A stretch of 64,000 nt of DNA from Bacteroidota bacterium (GCA_023391415.1 JAEWAY010000012.1:1-64000), one strand, 5' to 3'; shown: positions 26,199 through 35,429, numbered from the stretch's first letter. A program made the numbers and translations. The notes: generated from the sequence alone by a model not told the origin.

Positions 26199-27200
26199 TT
26201 AGAACGCGTTGACGCCATTGACAGTCGTATACTTGAAACTTAGTTTCTGATCGGGGAAAACATAGGCGAACGCGCTTTGCGCCATAAGCGCCGCTTCGTG
26301 AAAACCGCAGAGAATGAGTTTGAGTTTTCCTTCGTATGTATTGATATCTCCGATGGCGTATATGCCAGGAATATTGGTACTATAATCGACGGTGTTTACC
26401 TCGATCGCGGACTTGTCGATCTGAAGGCCCCAGTTGGCGATGGGTCCTAGTTTGGGACTTAGTCCGAAAAGGGGAATCAGATAGTCCGTTTCAATAGCGT
26501 GGATCTGTTTATCCTTATCCTGCAAGGAGACGGAATTCAGCTTTCCGTTTCCCCCCACTGACTGAATGGTATGGTTAAGCAGCAGGTCAATTTTTCCCGC
26601 GCTTGCCAGATCGACGATCTTTTGTACGGAATCAGGCGCTCCCCGAAATGACTCGCTTCGGTGTACCAGGGTAACTTTGCGGGCGATATTGCTCAGATAC
26701 AAGGTCCAGTCCAACGCGGAGTCTCCCCCACCCGCGATGACAAGGTTTTTGTCTCTGAATCGCTCCGGATCCTTGACGATATAGTTGATTCCTTTTCCCT
26801 CAAACCGTTCCAGGTTTTCGATTTGCGGCTTTCTGGGCTCGAAACATCCCAGGCCGCCGGCTATTACAATGACTTTCGCCTGTATCTCGGTATCCTCCGA
26901 GGTCTTTACCTTAAAGCCATACTCGTTCTTTTCGATTTCTTCCACACGTTCTCCCAGAGTAAATCCTGGTTTAAACGGGGCGATTTGTTTTTCCAGGTTG
27001 TCGATAAGATCCTGAGCGAGCACTTCCGGATATCCGGGGATGTCGTAAATGGGTTTTTGCGGATAGATCTCGGACAATTGTCCGCCAGTTTGTGGTAGCG
27101 CGTCTACCAGATGACAGCGCATTTTTAGCAATCCGGCTTCGAATACGGCGAATAAGCCTACGGGACCCGCGCCAATGATGCAGATATCTGTATTGATCAT
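26199..27200 (-). CDS. Ferredoxin-NAD(P)+ reductase, thioredoxin-reductase type
   Basis: This FAD enzyme of about 333 residues transfers electrons between NAD(P)H and ferredoxin. It starts NTDICIIGAGPVGLFAVF with the FAD dinucleotide motif GAGPVG, has a second NAD(P)H site GGGDSALDW, and the FAD-binding IYAIGDINTYEG near the end. It lacks the CxxC of thioredoxin reductases, which is the mark of the TrxR-like ferredoxin reductases. I chose ATG at 27200, since the longer frame from 27239 adds only non-conserved residues. The downstream ferredoxin gene is 6 bases away. Confidence 0.92.
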   Translation of the reverse strand: MINTDICIIGAGPVGLFAVFEAGLLKMRCHLVDALPQTGGQLSEIYPQKPIYDIPGYPEVLAQDLIDNLEKQIAPFKPGFTLGERVEEIEKNEYGFKVKTSEDTEIQAKVIVIAGGLGCFEPRKPQIENLERFEGKGINYIVKDPERFRDKNLVIAGGGDSALDWTLYLSNIARKVTLVHRSESFRGAPDSVQKIVDLASAGKIDLLLNHTIQSVGGNGKLNSVSLQDKDKQIHAIETDYLIPLFGLSPKLGPIANWGLQIDKSAIEVNTVDYSTNIPGIYAIGDINTYEGKLKLILCGFHEAALMAQSAFAYVFPDQKLSFKYTTVNGVNAF

Positions 27201-27611
27201 ACGTGTTGTGTTTGGTAATTGCGAGAAGATTAAGGACAAGGTGTCGCTTCCGGTGGAATGTATTACAGGAAGCGCGTGAACGACACTAGCGACAACAACA
27301 GCGGCGACCGCCGCGGCTCGCTATTGAGGGGGATATCGACACATACAACGCCATACACCCGTGTCGCTTAAACGCGGAATAGAGTATGGTGGCTTTATTA
27401 TATCGTATGTGATTCAATATATTGTTCTGTATTTTTTATAATAATAAAATAAAATTTCAACAAATGCAATTATTTTGCATGTGTTTAAAATTTTATTTCA
27501 AATACTATTTCTTATGTCTTGTTCCTGTCAAGCCGCTAGCCCCTTAACAATGGATGAAACGCTTTAGTTTTTGTATATTTTTTATTTTTTTTATAGAAAA
27601 AATAATCGCCT
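27201..27611. other. Divergent intergenic region
   Basis: These 411 bases separate the minus-strand reductase-ferredoxin pair from the plus-strand NlpC/P60 gene. The left third is GC-rich with a loose inverted repeat around 27240-27285 (GTGTCGCTTCC with GGAAGCG...CGACAC). The right half is very AT-rich, as expected for promoters. I see no gene. Confidence 0.5.
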
Positions 27612-28166
27612 ATGAAAAAGATAACCGTATTCGCGGGTTTTTCCCTGAGCTTATTTTTTATTTTGACGTCTTTTACCGATAAGGACGGGTTTGTGGATGT
27701 GTTGAACAATCTGGAGGATAAAGAACTGCGGGAACAATTGCTTCTTTTCGAAATGGAAGGTATCGAACGGCTGCCGGAAGATACGATACATCTGGAGCGG
27801 GTGGTGCGGCAAGCGCGTTCCTATCTGGGTACAAAACACCAGATGGGTGGTTTGAGCAGGAGCGGTATCGATTGTTCCGGTCTGGTCAAAGTGTCTTTCG
27901 CGGAAACCGGTTTAGCGTTGCCTCATTCAGCCAACGAGCAGGCGCGGTATGGAAAGATAATTCCGGATATGGAAGGCCTGCAGGCGGGAGATATGGTCTT
28001 TTTTTGCAAATCCTATCAAACACGGAATCCGATTACGCATTCCGGGATCTATATAGGCGAAGGCGAGTTTATACACGCTTCTTTCTCCGCTGGGGTAGTG
28101 ATTACTTCTCTCCGGAACGCGTATTGGAACGAGCGTTTTCTGTTTGGTACACGGTTAACGGAATAA
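27612..28166 (+). CDS. NlpC/P60 (C40) cell-wall hydrolase
   Basis: This 184-residue exported peptidase should cut peptidoglycan stem peptides. The first 22 residues form a signal peptide (MKKITVFAGFSLSLFFILTS). The catalytic Cys sits in GIDCSGLVKVSF, the His in ITHSGIYIG and the third polar residue region in EFIHAS, in the normal order. The protein is a bare catalytic domain with a short linker and no SH3 or LysM domain. It is transcribed toward guaD, 54 bases on, and the two could share a transcript. Confidence 0.92.
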   Translation: MKKITVFAGFSLSLFFILTSFTDKDGFVDVLNNLEDKELREQLLLFEMEGIERLPEDTIHLERVVRQARSYLGTKHQMGGLSRSGIDCSGLVKVSFAETGLALPHSANEQARYGKIIPDMEGLQAGDMVFFCKSYQTRNPITHSGIYIGEGEFIHASFSAGVVITSLRNAYWNERFLFGTRLTE

Positions 28167-28219
28167 ACATCCGGAGTGTTTTTTGATTAGATTGGCACGT
28201 GATAAACTGAATAAATGGT

Positions 28220-28696
28220 ATGGAATCGAGAATTAAAGATTTGATGAAGATCGCCGTCGGCTTGTCCGAGGAAGGAATGAAACGAGGAGATGGCGGTCCA
28301 TTCGGGGCGATTGTTGTACGTGGAGACGAGATCGTCGGCAAAGGCTGGAATCAGGTATTGAAAAATAATGATCCAACGGCGCACGCGGAAGTGGTCGCTA
28401 TCCGGGACGCGTGCGCGAGGCTGAACACTTTCGATTTATCGGGCTGTGAGATTATTACTTCCTGTGAGCCATGCCCAATGTGTCTTGGGGCTATTTACTG
28501 GGCTCGTCCTGATCGCGTATATTACGCCAATACCAAGGATGACGCGGCGGCGATCGAGTTTGACGATTCTTTTATTTATTCGGAAATCCACGTCCCCAAC
28601 GCGGCGAAGAAGGTTCCTTTGATTCATGTCCGGGATGAAGCCGCGTTGAACGTCTTTGTGGCCTGGACTCAAAAAACGGACAAGACGAAGTATTGA
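28220..28696 (+). CDS. guaD: Guanine deaminase (CDA-fold)
   Basis: GuaD converts guanine to xanthine. The 158-residue protein has the cytidine-deaminase zinc site: HAEV (His55, Glu57) and PCPMC (Cys85, Cys88). It matches Bacillus GuaD rather than tRNA adenosine deaminase at EITSCEPCPMCLGAIYWARP-like sequence and in the C-terminal FDDSFIYSEI, which completes the neighbour's active site in the domain-swapped dimer. Its stop lies 6 bases from the stop of the converging peptide deformylase gene. With ade at 19098 it points to active purine-base salvage. Confidence 0.9.
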   Translation: MESRIKDLMKIAVGLSEEGMKRGDGGPFGAIVVRGDEIVGKGWNQVLKNNDPTAHAEVVAIRDACARLNTFDLSGCEIITSCEPCPMCLGAIYWARPDRVYYANTKDDAAAIEFDDSFIYSEIHVPNAAKKVPLIHVRDEAALNVFVAWTQKTDKTKY

Positions 28697-28701
28697 CCGT
28701 A

Positions 28702-29286
28702 CTATGGCTTTCGAGGATATACCATAGGATATAGGGTTGGTTCGGCGCCCTCGGATATTCTCGCGAGCTTGTTGTCGAGTATGTTTCGCCGAACAGGTTT
28801 CAGGTGGTCAAGATACAGTACGCCTAGTGTATGGTCGTATTCATGTTGAATAGCGCGCGCGTTCATACCGCTGTATGTGTGCCGTTGTGGTAGAAAGCTC
28901 CGGTCAAGGTATTCAATGGTGATATCCCAGTGTCGCTCCACCTTCTCCGATATTCCGGGTATGCTCAGGCAGCCCTCAAACTCAATCCAGGTTCTCGTCG
29001 ATCGGTTGACTACGCGCGGGTTTATAAATGTTTCACGTATTCCTGCGCCGTTTTCGAAATATAAGTCCCGCGTATCAGCGGGCAGGTTTTGGTAATAAGA
29101 TTGAGTATCTACTATGAAGAGCTGGACAGGCAGGTTGATCTGGGGAGCGGAAAGGCCACAGGCTCCGGATGAGTCGAGTGTTTCCCACATGTCGTCGATC
29201 AGAATATTCCAATCCAGCAGATCGGGATCGGCCGCGTCGCATTTCTCCCGCAATGTCGTATGTCCATAAGAGAGGATAGGTAGCAT
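28702..29286 (-). CDS. def: Peptide deformylase
   Basis: Def removes the formyl group from new N-termini using a metal ion. Motif 2 is FEGCLSIPG with the metal-binding Cys, and motif 3 is QHEYDH with both His ligands and the catalytic Glu. Motif 1 is ACGLSAPQ (about 42-49) instead of the canonical GVGLAAPQ, so its first glycine is Ala and an alanine is Ser. The 194-residue length is normal. The variant motif 1 suggests a second, divergent deformylase rather than the housekeeping copy; I cannot see another copy in the window to check. Confidence 0.92.
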   Translation of the reverse strand: MLPILSYGHTTLREKCDAADPDLLDWNILIDDMWETLDSSGACGLSAPQINLPVQLFIVDTQSYYQNLPADTRDLYFENGAGIRETFINPRVVNRSTRTWIEFEGCLSIPGISEKVERHWDITIEYLDRSFLPQRHTYSGMNARAIQHEYDHTLGVLYLDHLKPVRRNILDNKLARISEGAEPTLYPMVYPRKP

Positions 29287-29483
29287 AAGTCATGAGATTA
29301 TACGTAATTGATAGTGGGGATGTCGCCGATACCTTATTTTCGGTTTATAAACAAACAAGTGGCGAAAGTGTTCTTAAATGAAGAAATGATAATTTATCTC
29401 CAGGGATCAATGCTTCGCGGGATCGCGCGAAGGAGCGGATTCAGGAGTATTCAGGTTTCATTGTCAACATAACGAATTTTCCT

Positions 29484-30692
29484 ATGCGCTACTCAGTCTC
29501 CTATTTTAGGCGAACGCGGTTCTTTCTCGGCGAGATCATTCCTCTGTTGATATTGCTGGGAATAATGTCGTGTAAGAAAGATGATGAGAAAGATCCGGAA
29601 TCTCCACCTCCCGTCAACGCTGAAATTATTGAAGGAAATATTGATAGTCCGCGGGTTTTGGGCCCTGTCAACGCGTATGGCAATTCGACGTACCGCTTTA
29701 TCGGACGGACAGATGTAAACGCTACATTGACTATTGAGCCAGGAGTAGTGGTCCTGTTTGACAAGGAAGCTGACTTGTATATAAAACAAAACGGAGCCTT
29801 GAAGGCGATTGGGAGTGAAACGGCTAAAATTATCTTTAAGGGTGGACAGGATACCAAAGGGTATTGGGGTGGTTTGTATTTTGACTCGGGTAGTGAAGAA
29901 AATAATCTGCGCTATTGCGTCATCGAAAACGCCGGCGACAGAGACCGTTCCATACCTGCCAGAACATCGGCTGTAGTCGTACACAACGGAGGGAGACTGG
30001 TAATGCGGGATACCCGGGTAAGCAAAAGTGGCGGCTACGGAATCTTTTTGTATGAAAAGGCTTCGTTGCCGGATTTTAACAACAATACCATTCTGGAATC
30101 TTCTACCGCTCCCGCCATCGCCTCGTTGGAAAACATAAGCTATTTCAATAATTCCAATAACTTTCAGGGAAATACGCATGACCATGTGGATACATACAAT
30201 TCATACAATTATCTGAGGGGCGACCATATATGGCGTAAACTGAACGTCCCCTACCGGTTGCCGGGAAAAAGAGTCGATATTGAAGGCGCCATAACGGTAG
30301 AGGCCGGAGCGTCTTTTATCGGGACTCCCAGTTGCGCCATTCGCGTACAGCCAGGCGCTTCGTTTTCGGCGGAAGGCTCCTCGGACGCGCCCATCGTGTT
30401 TAGGGGGCAGGAAGCGCGGCGAGGTTTTTGGGGTGGCTTTCAGTTTGTATCTGGTAGTGAGAAAAACGTATTTCGACATGTGACGCTGGAGCACGCGGGT
30501 GGTAGCAACACTTTCGCGATTCCTGAAAGAAGAGCGGGAATTGAAGTGGCGTCTACAGGGCGGTTGGTGATCGCGGATAGCAAGATATCACATAGTGATG
30601 GACCGGCTATTCGGGCGCACAAAAACGCCTGGTTGTCTGAAATCGGCAATTCGTATACGGATAATGAAAGAAACGAGGTGGCGACTTACTAA
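29484..30692 (+). CDS. Right-handed beta-helix lipoprotein with internal duplication
   Basis: This 402-residue protein is a lipoprotein: the signal peptide ends LLGIMSC, then a charged linker KKDDEKDPESPPP. The rest is a parallel beta-helix made of two similar halves. Each begins with an ITVEAGASF / LTIEPGVVV strand, passes a GYWGGLYFDSGSEENNLRYC / GFWGGFQFVSGSEKNVFRHV-type block (shown in part), and ends with SKSGGYGIFL / SHSDGPAIRA. Similar lipoproteins in Bacteroidota are surface-exposed or bind polysaccharide. No polysaccharide lyase residues are evident. It is probably transcribed alone. Confidence 0.8.
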   Translation: MRYSVSYFRRTRFFLGEIIPLLILLGIMSCKKDDEKDPESPPPVNAEIIEGNIDSPRVLGPVNAYGNSTYRFIGRTDVNATLTIEPGVVVLFDKEADLYIKQNGALKAIGSETAKIIFKGGQDTKGYWGGLYFDSGSEENNLRYCVIENAGDRDRSIPARTSAVVVHNGGRLVMRDTRVSKSGGYGIFLYEKASLPDFNNNTILESSTAPAIASLENISYFNNSNNFQGNTHDHVDTYNSYNYLRGDHIWRKLNVPYRLPGKRVDIEGAITVEAGASFIGTPSCAIRVQPGASFSAEGSSDAPIVFRGQEARRGFWGGFQFVSGSEKNVFRHVTLEHAGGSNTFAIPERRAGIEVASTGRLVIADSKISHSDGPAIRAHKNAWLSEIGNSYTDNERNEVATY

Positions 30693-30882
30693 AACAATCC
30701 GCTGATTTTTGACGTGGTCCGGATCGCGTCTTCATCCGGTTTTTATTTTTCCGGCGGGTGTACTTGTTTCGGAATTGTCAGTTTTACAAGGGAAAACCTT
30801 CTTTTAATCATGTGATTATTGCTTCTTTTTGCTTACATTAGTGTCTGGATGTAATCATTTTTAACCTTCATTTCAATTTGTT

Positions 30883-32235
30883 ATGCGGGAAGAAGTCATC
30901 AATGAGCTAAAAGATAGCCATCATTTTAAAATTCGCTTCGCGGTGAGCGATATTGACGGAATACTCCGGGGTAAAGTTATTCTAAAAGAAAAGCTTTGGG
31001 AGTCAATGGATAAGGGAATTGGCTTTTGCGATGTGATTTTTGGCTGGGATGTGCACGATCAATGCTATGGCGATACGCCCTCCTTTACAGGCTGGCATAC
31101 CGGTTTTCCGGACAAGTTCGCCCATATCGATTTTGAAACATACCGGGAAATACCCTGGGAAAACAATACGCCTTTTTTTTTGGCGGATTTTTTTCCTGAT
31201 CCGGATGTGGCGCCATGCCCCCGAAGCCTGTTGCGCCGGGTGCTCGCGCGTGTTGAAGAGATGGGGTATAAAACCAGGTTCGCCCAGGAATTTGAATGGT
31301 TTAACTTTCTGGACACCTCCAAGGCGATGCATGAGAAAGGTTTTCATAATCTGGAGACGATCAGCGCGGGCATGTTTGGGTATTCACTGATACGTCCCGC
31401 GGCCTACAGCGCCTATTACAACGACCTGTTCCATTTGCTCGACCGTTTTAAAGTACAACTGGAAGGGTTGCATACAGAAACGGGGCCAGGTGTATATGAG
31501 GCCGCGATCAGGCATAAGCCTGTACTGGAAGCGGCGGACCGGGCGATTTTATTTAAGACTTCCGTTAAGGAAATTGCCGGGAGGCACGGAATCATTCCTT
31601 CTTTTATGGCCAAATGGAATACCGGCTTGCCGGGATGTAGCGGCCATATCCATCAAAGCCTGTGGTCGGAGGATGAAAAGACGAACCTGTTTTTTGATCC
31701 GGAGTCTGAAGACGGGCTCAGCGCGCTTATGAAATCGTATATAGCCGGTCAACTGTATTGTCTGCCCGAGATCCTCCCCATGTACGCGCCAACGGTCAAT
31801 AGCTATAAAAGGCTGGTAGAAGGCTCCTGGGCTCCCGTTACCGTCACTTGGGGTATCGAGAATCGAACTACCGCGCTGCGCGTAATCAGGGGCGGCGAGA
31901 AGAGTGTGAGGCTGGAAACACGGGTGCCCGGGGCGGATACCAATCCTTATCTCGCCATGGCCGCGGCGCTGGCTTCCGGATTGTATGGGATACAAAACAA
32001 CCTTCAGTTGAGTATTCCACCCACCGCTGGCAATGGTTATCATAATACTTCTAATGGGCGTTTGGCCAAAAATCTGCGGGAAGCGACCGAACGGATGAAA
32101 CAATCCGCTGTCGCCAGAGAGCTTTTCGGCGATAACTTTGTGACGCATTTTTGCCAGACGAGAGACTGGGAATGGACCCAATACGAGAGGCAGGTCACGG
32201 ATTGGGAATTAAAACGCTATTTCGAAATCATTTAG
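30883..32235 (+). CDS. Glutamine-synthetase-family ligase
   Basis: This 450-residue protein has the glutamine synthetase catalytic fold and should join an amine to a carboxylate (probably glutamate) using ATP. Metal and nucleotide residues are visible: QEFE (Glu136, Glu138), THTETGPGVYEAA (with Val where the typical family has Gln), GHIHQSLW (His255, His257), NSYKRLVEGSWAP, IENRTTALRV and ETRVPGADTNPYLA. The changes around ETGPGVYE and EGSWAP resemble gamma-glutamyl-amine ligases (PuuA/GlnA3-like) more than true GlnA. It is first of three genes: a kinase-like gene follows 19 bases on and a HAD gene 9 bases after that. The substrate is not known. Confidence 0.85.
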   Translation: MREEVINELKDSHHFKIRFAVSDIDGILRGKVILKEKLWESMDKGIGFCDVIFGWDVHDQCYGDTPSFTGWHTGFPDKFAHIDFETYREIPWENNTPFFLADFFPDPDVAPCPRSLLRRVLARVEEMGYKTRFAQEFEWFNFLDTSKAMHEKGFHNLETISAGMFGYSLIRPAAYSAYYNDLFHLLDRFKVQLEGLHTETGPGVYEAAIRHKPVLEAADRAILFKTSVKEIAGRHGIIPSFMAKWNTGLPGCSGHIHQSLWSEDEKTNLFFDPESEDGLSALMKSYIAGQLYCLPEILPMYAPTVNSYKRLVEGSWAPVTVTWGIENRTTALRVIRGGEKSVRLETRVPGADTNPYLAMAAALASGLYGIQNNLQLSIPPTAGNGYHNTSNGRLAKNLREATERMKQSAVARELFGDNFVTHFCQTRDWEWTQYERQVTDWELKRYFEII

Positions 32236-32254
32236 ATAGAAGTTCGCGAACCAC

Positions 32255-33298
32255 ATGCGGATAATCGACTTTACCACGGTAATCGTGCAAGCCTGGGCGG
32301 ATTACGCTCCCCACCGGCGTATATTCAGCATTGTGGATATCAGCGCGAGGGTATCTACCAATCATGTATACAAAATAACGCTCCATGACGGCTTCGTGAT
32401 CGCCAAACTTTCTTATTTCGGCCAGTACGAGCATTTTGTGGAAGATCATAATATCATTCATCAGTTGGGCGCGTTGCTGCCTTCTCCATACCAAAATTTC
32501 CTGGCCAATTCATATACGTACAAGGATAAGGTGTTTACCTACCGATCCAGAGACGAGCTCAAAGATGTCTGGGTCGTGTTTTATCATCCGGTCGAAGTGC
32601 TCGAAAAGCTTCCGAGAAGACTGGACGAAAAACGTATACGCTCGCTTGGACAAGAGTTGGCTAATTTTCATTTAGCCTGTACCGCGGTCGCTCCCCAACT
32701 GATATCCTCATCCAAAACGCTGGATAGCGATATCCTAAGTTTGTTGAAAAGGCTGGAAACAGGAGAAGGACGGTTTGAGCATGGACTCCATATGGATATT
32801 ATCAAAGAGCAATGCGACTTGTTTTTGACCAATTCAGGAGCGCTTAGGGAGAAGACTGGGTTTGCCAAAATTCCGGTATTCATTGACTGGAATATTGGTA
32901 ATTTTTCCGTGACCAGTGATTTTAAGTTTTATTCCCGCTGGGATTATGACTGGTTCAGGATGTCTTCCCGGATTATGGATTTTTACTTTTTTAGCCGGGT
33001 CGTATCGGATATCGGCGATCGTACCGTATTCAGCTATATAGTCGATCCGCTCATGGAAGACCGATTTATGATTTTTTTGAAAGAATACCACCAGATATAT
33101 CCACTGACGGAGGAAGAAGTCCGTTTTATCAAAGAGGCGTATCGTTTCTTTATTCTTAATTATGTCATCAAGGACGGAAGATATTTTTTTCATGACATGT
33201 ACGCGAATCGTCTACAATATCTCGCGTATTCCGAATATTTTCCTCAACTTGAGCGTCGCTTCCTCGCGGAGCGTATCCTGAAAGCGTTGAATATTTAA
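32255..33298 (+). CDS. APH/choline-kinase-fold phosphotransferase
   Basis: This 347-residue protein has the aminoglycoside-phosphotransferase kinase fold. Lys51 in VIAKL is the likely ATP-binding lysine. The catalytic loop is FIDWNIGNF (Asp211, Asn216) in place of the usual HGDxxxxN, and the metal Asp region is WDYDWFRMS (Asp230/Asp232), followed by SRIMDFYFFSRV. The missing His-Gly before the catalytic Asp makes it a divergent member. The substrate is likely a small hydroxyl compound, unknown. It sits between the ligase and HAD genes with very short gaps, so the three should act in one pathway. Confidence 0.75.
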   Translation: MRIIDFTTVIVQAWADYAPHRRIFSIVDISARVSTNHVYKITLHDGFVIAKLSYFGQYEHFVEDHNIIHQLGALLPSPYQNFLANSYTYKDKVFTYRSRDELKDVWVVFYHPVEVLEKLPRRLDEKRIRSLGQELANFHLACTAVAPQLISSSKTLDSDILSLLKRLETGEGRFEHGLHMDIIKEQCDLFLTNSGALREKTGFAKIPVFIDWNIGNFSVTSDFKFYSRWDYDWFRMSSRIMDFYFFSRVVSDIGDRTVFSYIVDPLMEDRFMIFLKEYHQIYPLTEEEVRFIKEAYRFFILNYVIKDGRYFFHDMYANRLQYLAYSEYFPQLERRFLAERILKALNI

Positions 33299-33307
33299 TA
33301 ATCCCGA

Positions 33308-34153
33308 ATGAAAATAAAGTCTTTTAAGTCAGTTGTATCCAAGTATAAGGTAGTTTATTTCGACGCTTTTGGCGTGTTGAAAAACTATCAGGGGATTATT
33401 GAGGGGATTGATAGAACCTTTGAGTATCTGAAAGAGCGGGATATTGATTTTTATATCCTTACCAACGACGCTTCCCGGAGTCCTGAACAATTGGCGGAAG
33501 TATATCAAAATGCCGGAATAAAAGATGTTACTTCGGAAAAGATTATTTCGTCGGGAATGCTGGCGAGACAATATCTGCGCTATAAAGTAAGGAATGGAAC
33601 AGTCGCTTATCTGGGTACGACAAACTCCGCGCATTATCTTCGGGATCTGGGCCTGGAAACGGTGTCGATCTCAGATGTGAGCCTCGACGATATGGAGGAT
33701 ATCGGCGCTCTGGTGTTTTTGGATGATGAAGGTTTCGATTGGAATACAGATATAAACAAGACGGTCAACTTGCTGAGGCGCAAAAATATTCCGGTAGTAG
33801 TAGCCAATACCGATACCGCTTACCCCTTGTCCAAAAAGGATATAGCGGTGGCCATAGGCGGACTTGCGGATATGGTCGAGCGTATCGTCGGAAAGCGCTT
33901 TATCCGGTTTGGCAAGCCGGACGCGCAAATGTTCATATTCGCTTATGAGCATGTGATGAAAAACCGGAAGGTTAGCCGCCGTGATATGTTGATGGTAGGC
34001 GATACGCTGGATACGGATATTCTGGGTGGCAATAAGTTTGGATTGGACACGACATTGGTGCTTTCGGGAAATACGCTGAGCGATCAGGTTGGTTTTAAGA
34101 TTAAATCCTCAGGTATCATACCTACCTATATATGTGACTCGGTAGTATTGTGA
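33308..34153 (+). CDS. HAD-IIA family phosphatase-like protein
   Basis: This 281-residue protein is a NagD-type (class IIA) HAD protein. Motif I is YFDAFGVL with the nucleophile Asp19, but the usual acid/base Asp two residues on is Phe21, as in the DxWG/DxFG subgroup. Motif II is ILTNDAS and motif IV MVGDTLDTDILGG with the metal aspartates; the cap sits between. Because the acid/base position is lost, it may be a slow phosphatase or a binding protein. It ends the ligase-kinase-HAD operon and is followed by a strong bidirectional terminator. Confidence 0.85.
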   Translation: MKIKSFKSVVSKYKVVYFDAFGVLKNYQGIIEGIDRTFEYLKERDIDFYILTNDASRSPEQLAEVYQNAGIKDVTSEKIISSGMLARQYLRYKVRNGTVAYLGTTNSAHYLRDLGLETVSISDVSLDDMEDIGALVFLDDEGFDWNTDINKTVNLLRRKNIPVVVANTDTAYPLSKKDIAVAIGGLADMVERIVGKRFIRFGKPDAQMFIFAYEHVMKNRKVSRRDMLMVGDTLDTDILGGNKFGLDTTLVLSGNTLSDQVGFKIKSSGIIPTYICDSVVL

Positions 34154-34185
34154 AGCGTTTGTGAGAAAGGATTTTTAGCCGGGAA

Positions 34186-34227
34186 CGAACAAAAAAACCG
34201 GATCGCGCGATCCGGTTTTTTTGTTCG
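34186..34227. terminator. Bidirectional terminator between the HAD gene and rpoD
   Basis: CGAACAAAAAAACCGGATCG and its complement form a near-perfect palindrome (42 bases) with CCGGATCG/CGATCCGG stem and A7/T7 flanks. It should stop both converging transcripts. Confidence 0.95.
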
Positions 34228-34242
34228 GTTTTATTTTATTTT

Positions 34243-35106
34243 TTAGCCGAGATAAGGCTTCAATGAATTGCTTCTTGAACTATGTCTCAGTCTGCGAGTC
34301 GCTTTCTCTTTAATTTGCCTTACCCGTTCCCTTGTAAGGTTGAACTTCTCTCCTATTTCTTCCAGTGTCATCGGGTTTTCACCATTTAGACCGAAATAAT
34401 AAGCGATCACCTCGGACTCGCGCTGAGTAAGCGTAGACAAGGCTCTTTTTACTTCACGGCGCAGTGACTCCATCATCAATTCGGAATCCGGCGTACCTTC
34501 ACTATCGTTTTCAAGCACGTCAAGAAGACCGTTTTCTTCGCCTTGCGCGAAAGGAGCGTCCATCGATACGTGACGACCGGAGATTTTCATGGTATCGGAA
34601 ACTTCTTCCGTAGATATGTCCAGTACTTCCGCCAGTTCTTCCGGAGAAGGCTCACGCTGGAATTTTTGTTCAAGATCAGAAAATGTCTTGGAGATTTTAT
34701 TAAGTGTCCCTACCCTGTTGAGCGGTAGACGGACGATTCTTGACTGCTCGGCCAGCGCCTGCATGATAGACTGACGAATCCACCATACAGCGTAGGAAAT
34801 AAACTTAAACCCCCTTGTCTCGTCGAAACGTTGCGCGGCTTTAATCAGACCCAGATTACCTTCATTAATCAGGTCACCAAGCGTTAATCCATGATTTTGA
34901 TACTGCTTGGCTACCGAAACCACAAACCGAAGATTCGCTTTGGTCAGTTTTTCGAGGGCTACCTGATCGCCTTCCCGAATTCTTTTGGCCAACTCTACTT
35001 CTTCTTCGGAAGTAATCAAATCCACCTTACCAATCTCCTGCAAATACTTGTCGAGTGATTCACTTTCGCGATTGGTAATCTGTTTGCTGATTTTTAACTG
35101 TCTCAA
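34243..35106 (-). CDS. rpoD: Primary sigma factor RpoD/SigA (Bacteroidota type)
   Basis: This is the main sigma-70 factor. At 287 residues it has the short form seen across Bacteroidota, lacking the long region 1.1. Region 1.2 (ESLDKYLQEIGKVDLIT), region 2 with FISYAVWWIRQSIMQAL for -10 recognition, region 3 (RIVRLPLNRVG) and region 4 (SEVIAYYFGL to LTRERVRQIKEKATRRLRH) are all intact. In this phylum it reads -33 TTTG / -7 TAnnTTTG promoters; a TATCTTTG lies upstream at 35287 on its own strand. It is monocistronic and divergent from the PAS genes. Confidence 0.97.
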   Translation of the reverse strand: MRQLKISKQITNRESESLDKYLQEIGKVDLITSEEEVELAKRIREGDQVALEKLTKANLRFVVSVAKQYQNHGLTLGDLINEGNLGLIKAAQRFDETRGFKFISYAVWWIRQSIMQALAEQSRIVRLPLNRVGTLNKISKTFSDLEQKFQREPSPEELAEVLDISTEEVSDTMKISGRHVSMDAPFAQGEENGLLDVLENDSEGTPDSELMMESLRREVKRALSTLTQRESEVIAYYFGLNGENPMTLEEIGEKFNLTRERVRQIKEKATRRLRHSSRSNSLKPYLG

Positions 35107-35286
35107 ATCTTTTAAACTTTAATAATTAATAGTCTATTAGGGTGGCCAGGCCACTTATATCATAGTTTCAAAAAAGAGGTAAAACGGAGATTATAATCTT
35201 CGGCTATTTTCCTACATAGTCTTAACGTACCGAATCCGCCAGAATTTTATCAGAAAGGGACAATTCACGGCATTAATTTTTGAACT

Positions 35287-35294
35287 CAAAGATA
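35287..35294 (-). promoter_or_regulatory. Candidate -7 element for rpoD
   Basis: Minus strand reads TATCTTTG, perfect TAnnTTTG, about 180 bases before the rpoD start. The -33 TTTG is not clear at the right distance. Confidence 0.4.
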
Positions 35295-35429
35295 CATTCT
35301 TTTACGGATATTTCACGCGATCGTTGTGGGGAAATCAATGTTAGAACACAATAAAATTAACACAAAAATGTCATCTTTGCTATTTTTTCAACTAATTTAA
35401 TTGATTTTCAATTTGTTATTTGTTTTGTT

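Noticed and set aside
35160..35350. Possible riboswitch in the rpoD leader
   Set aside because: No conserved aptamer block could be found; the region is plain AT-rich leader.
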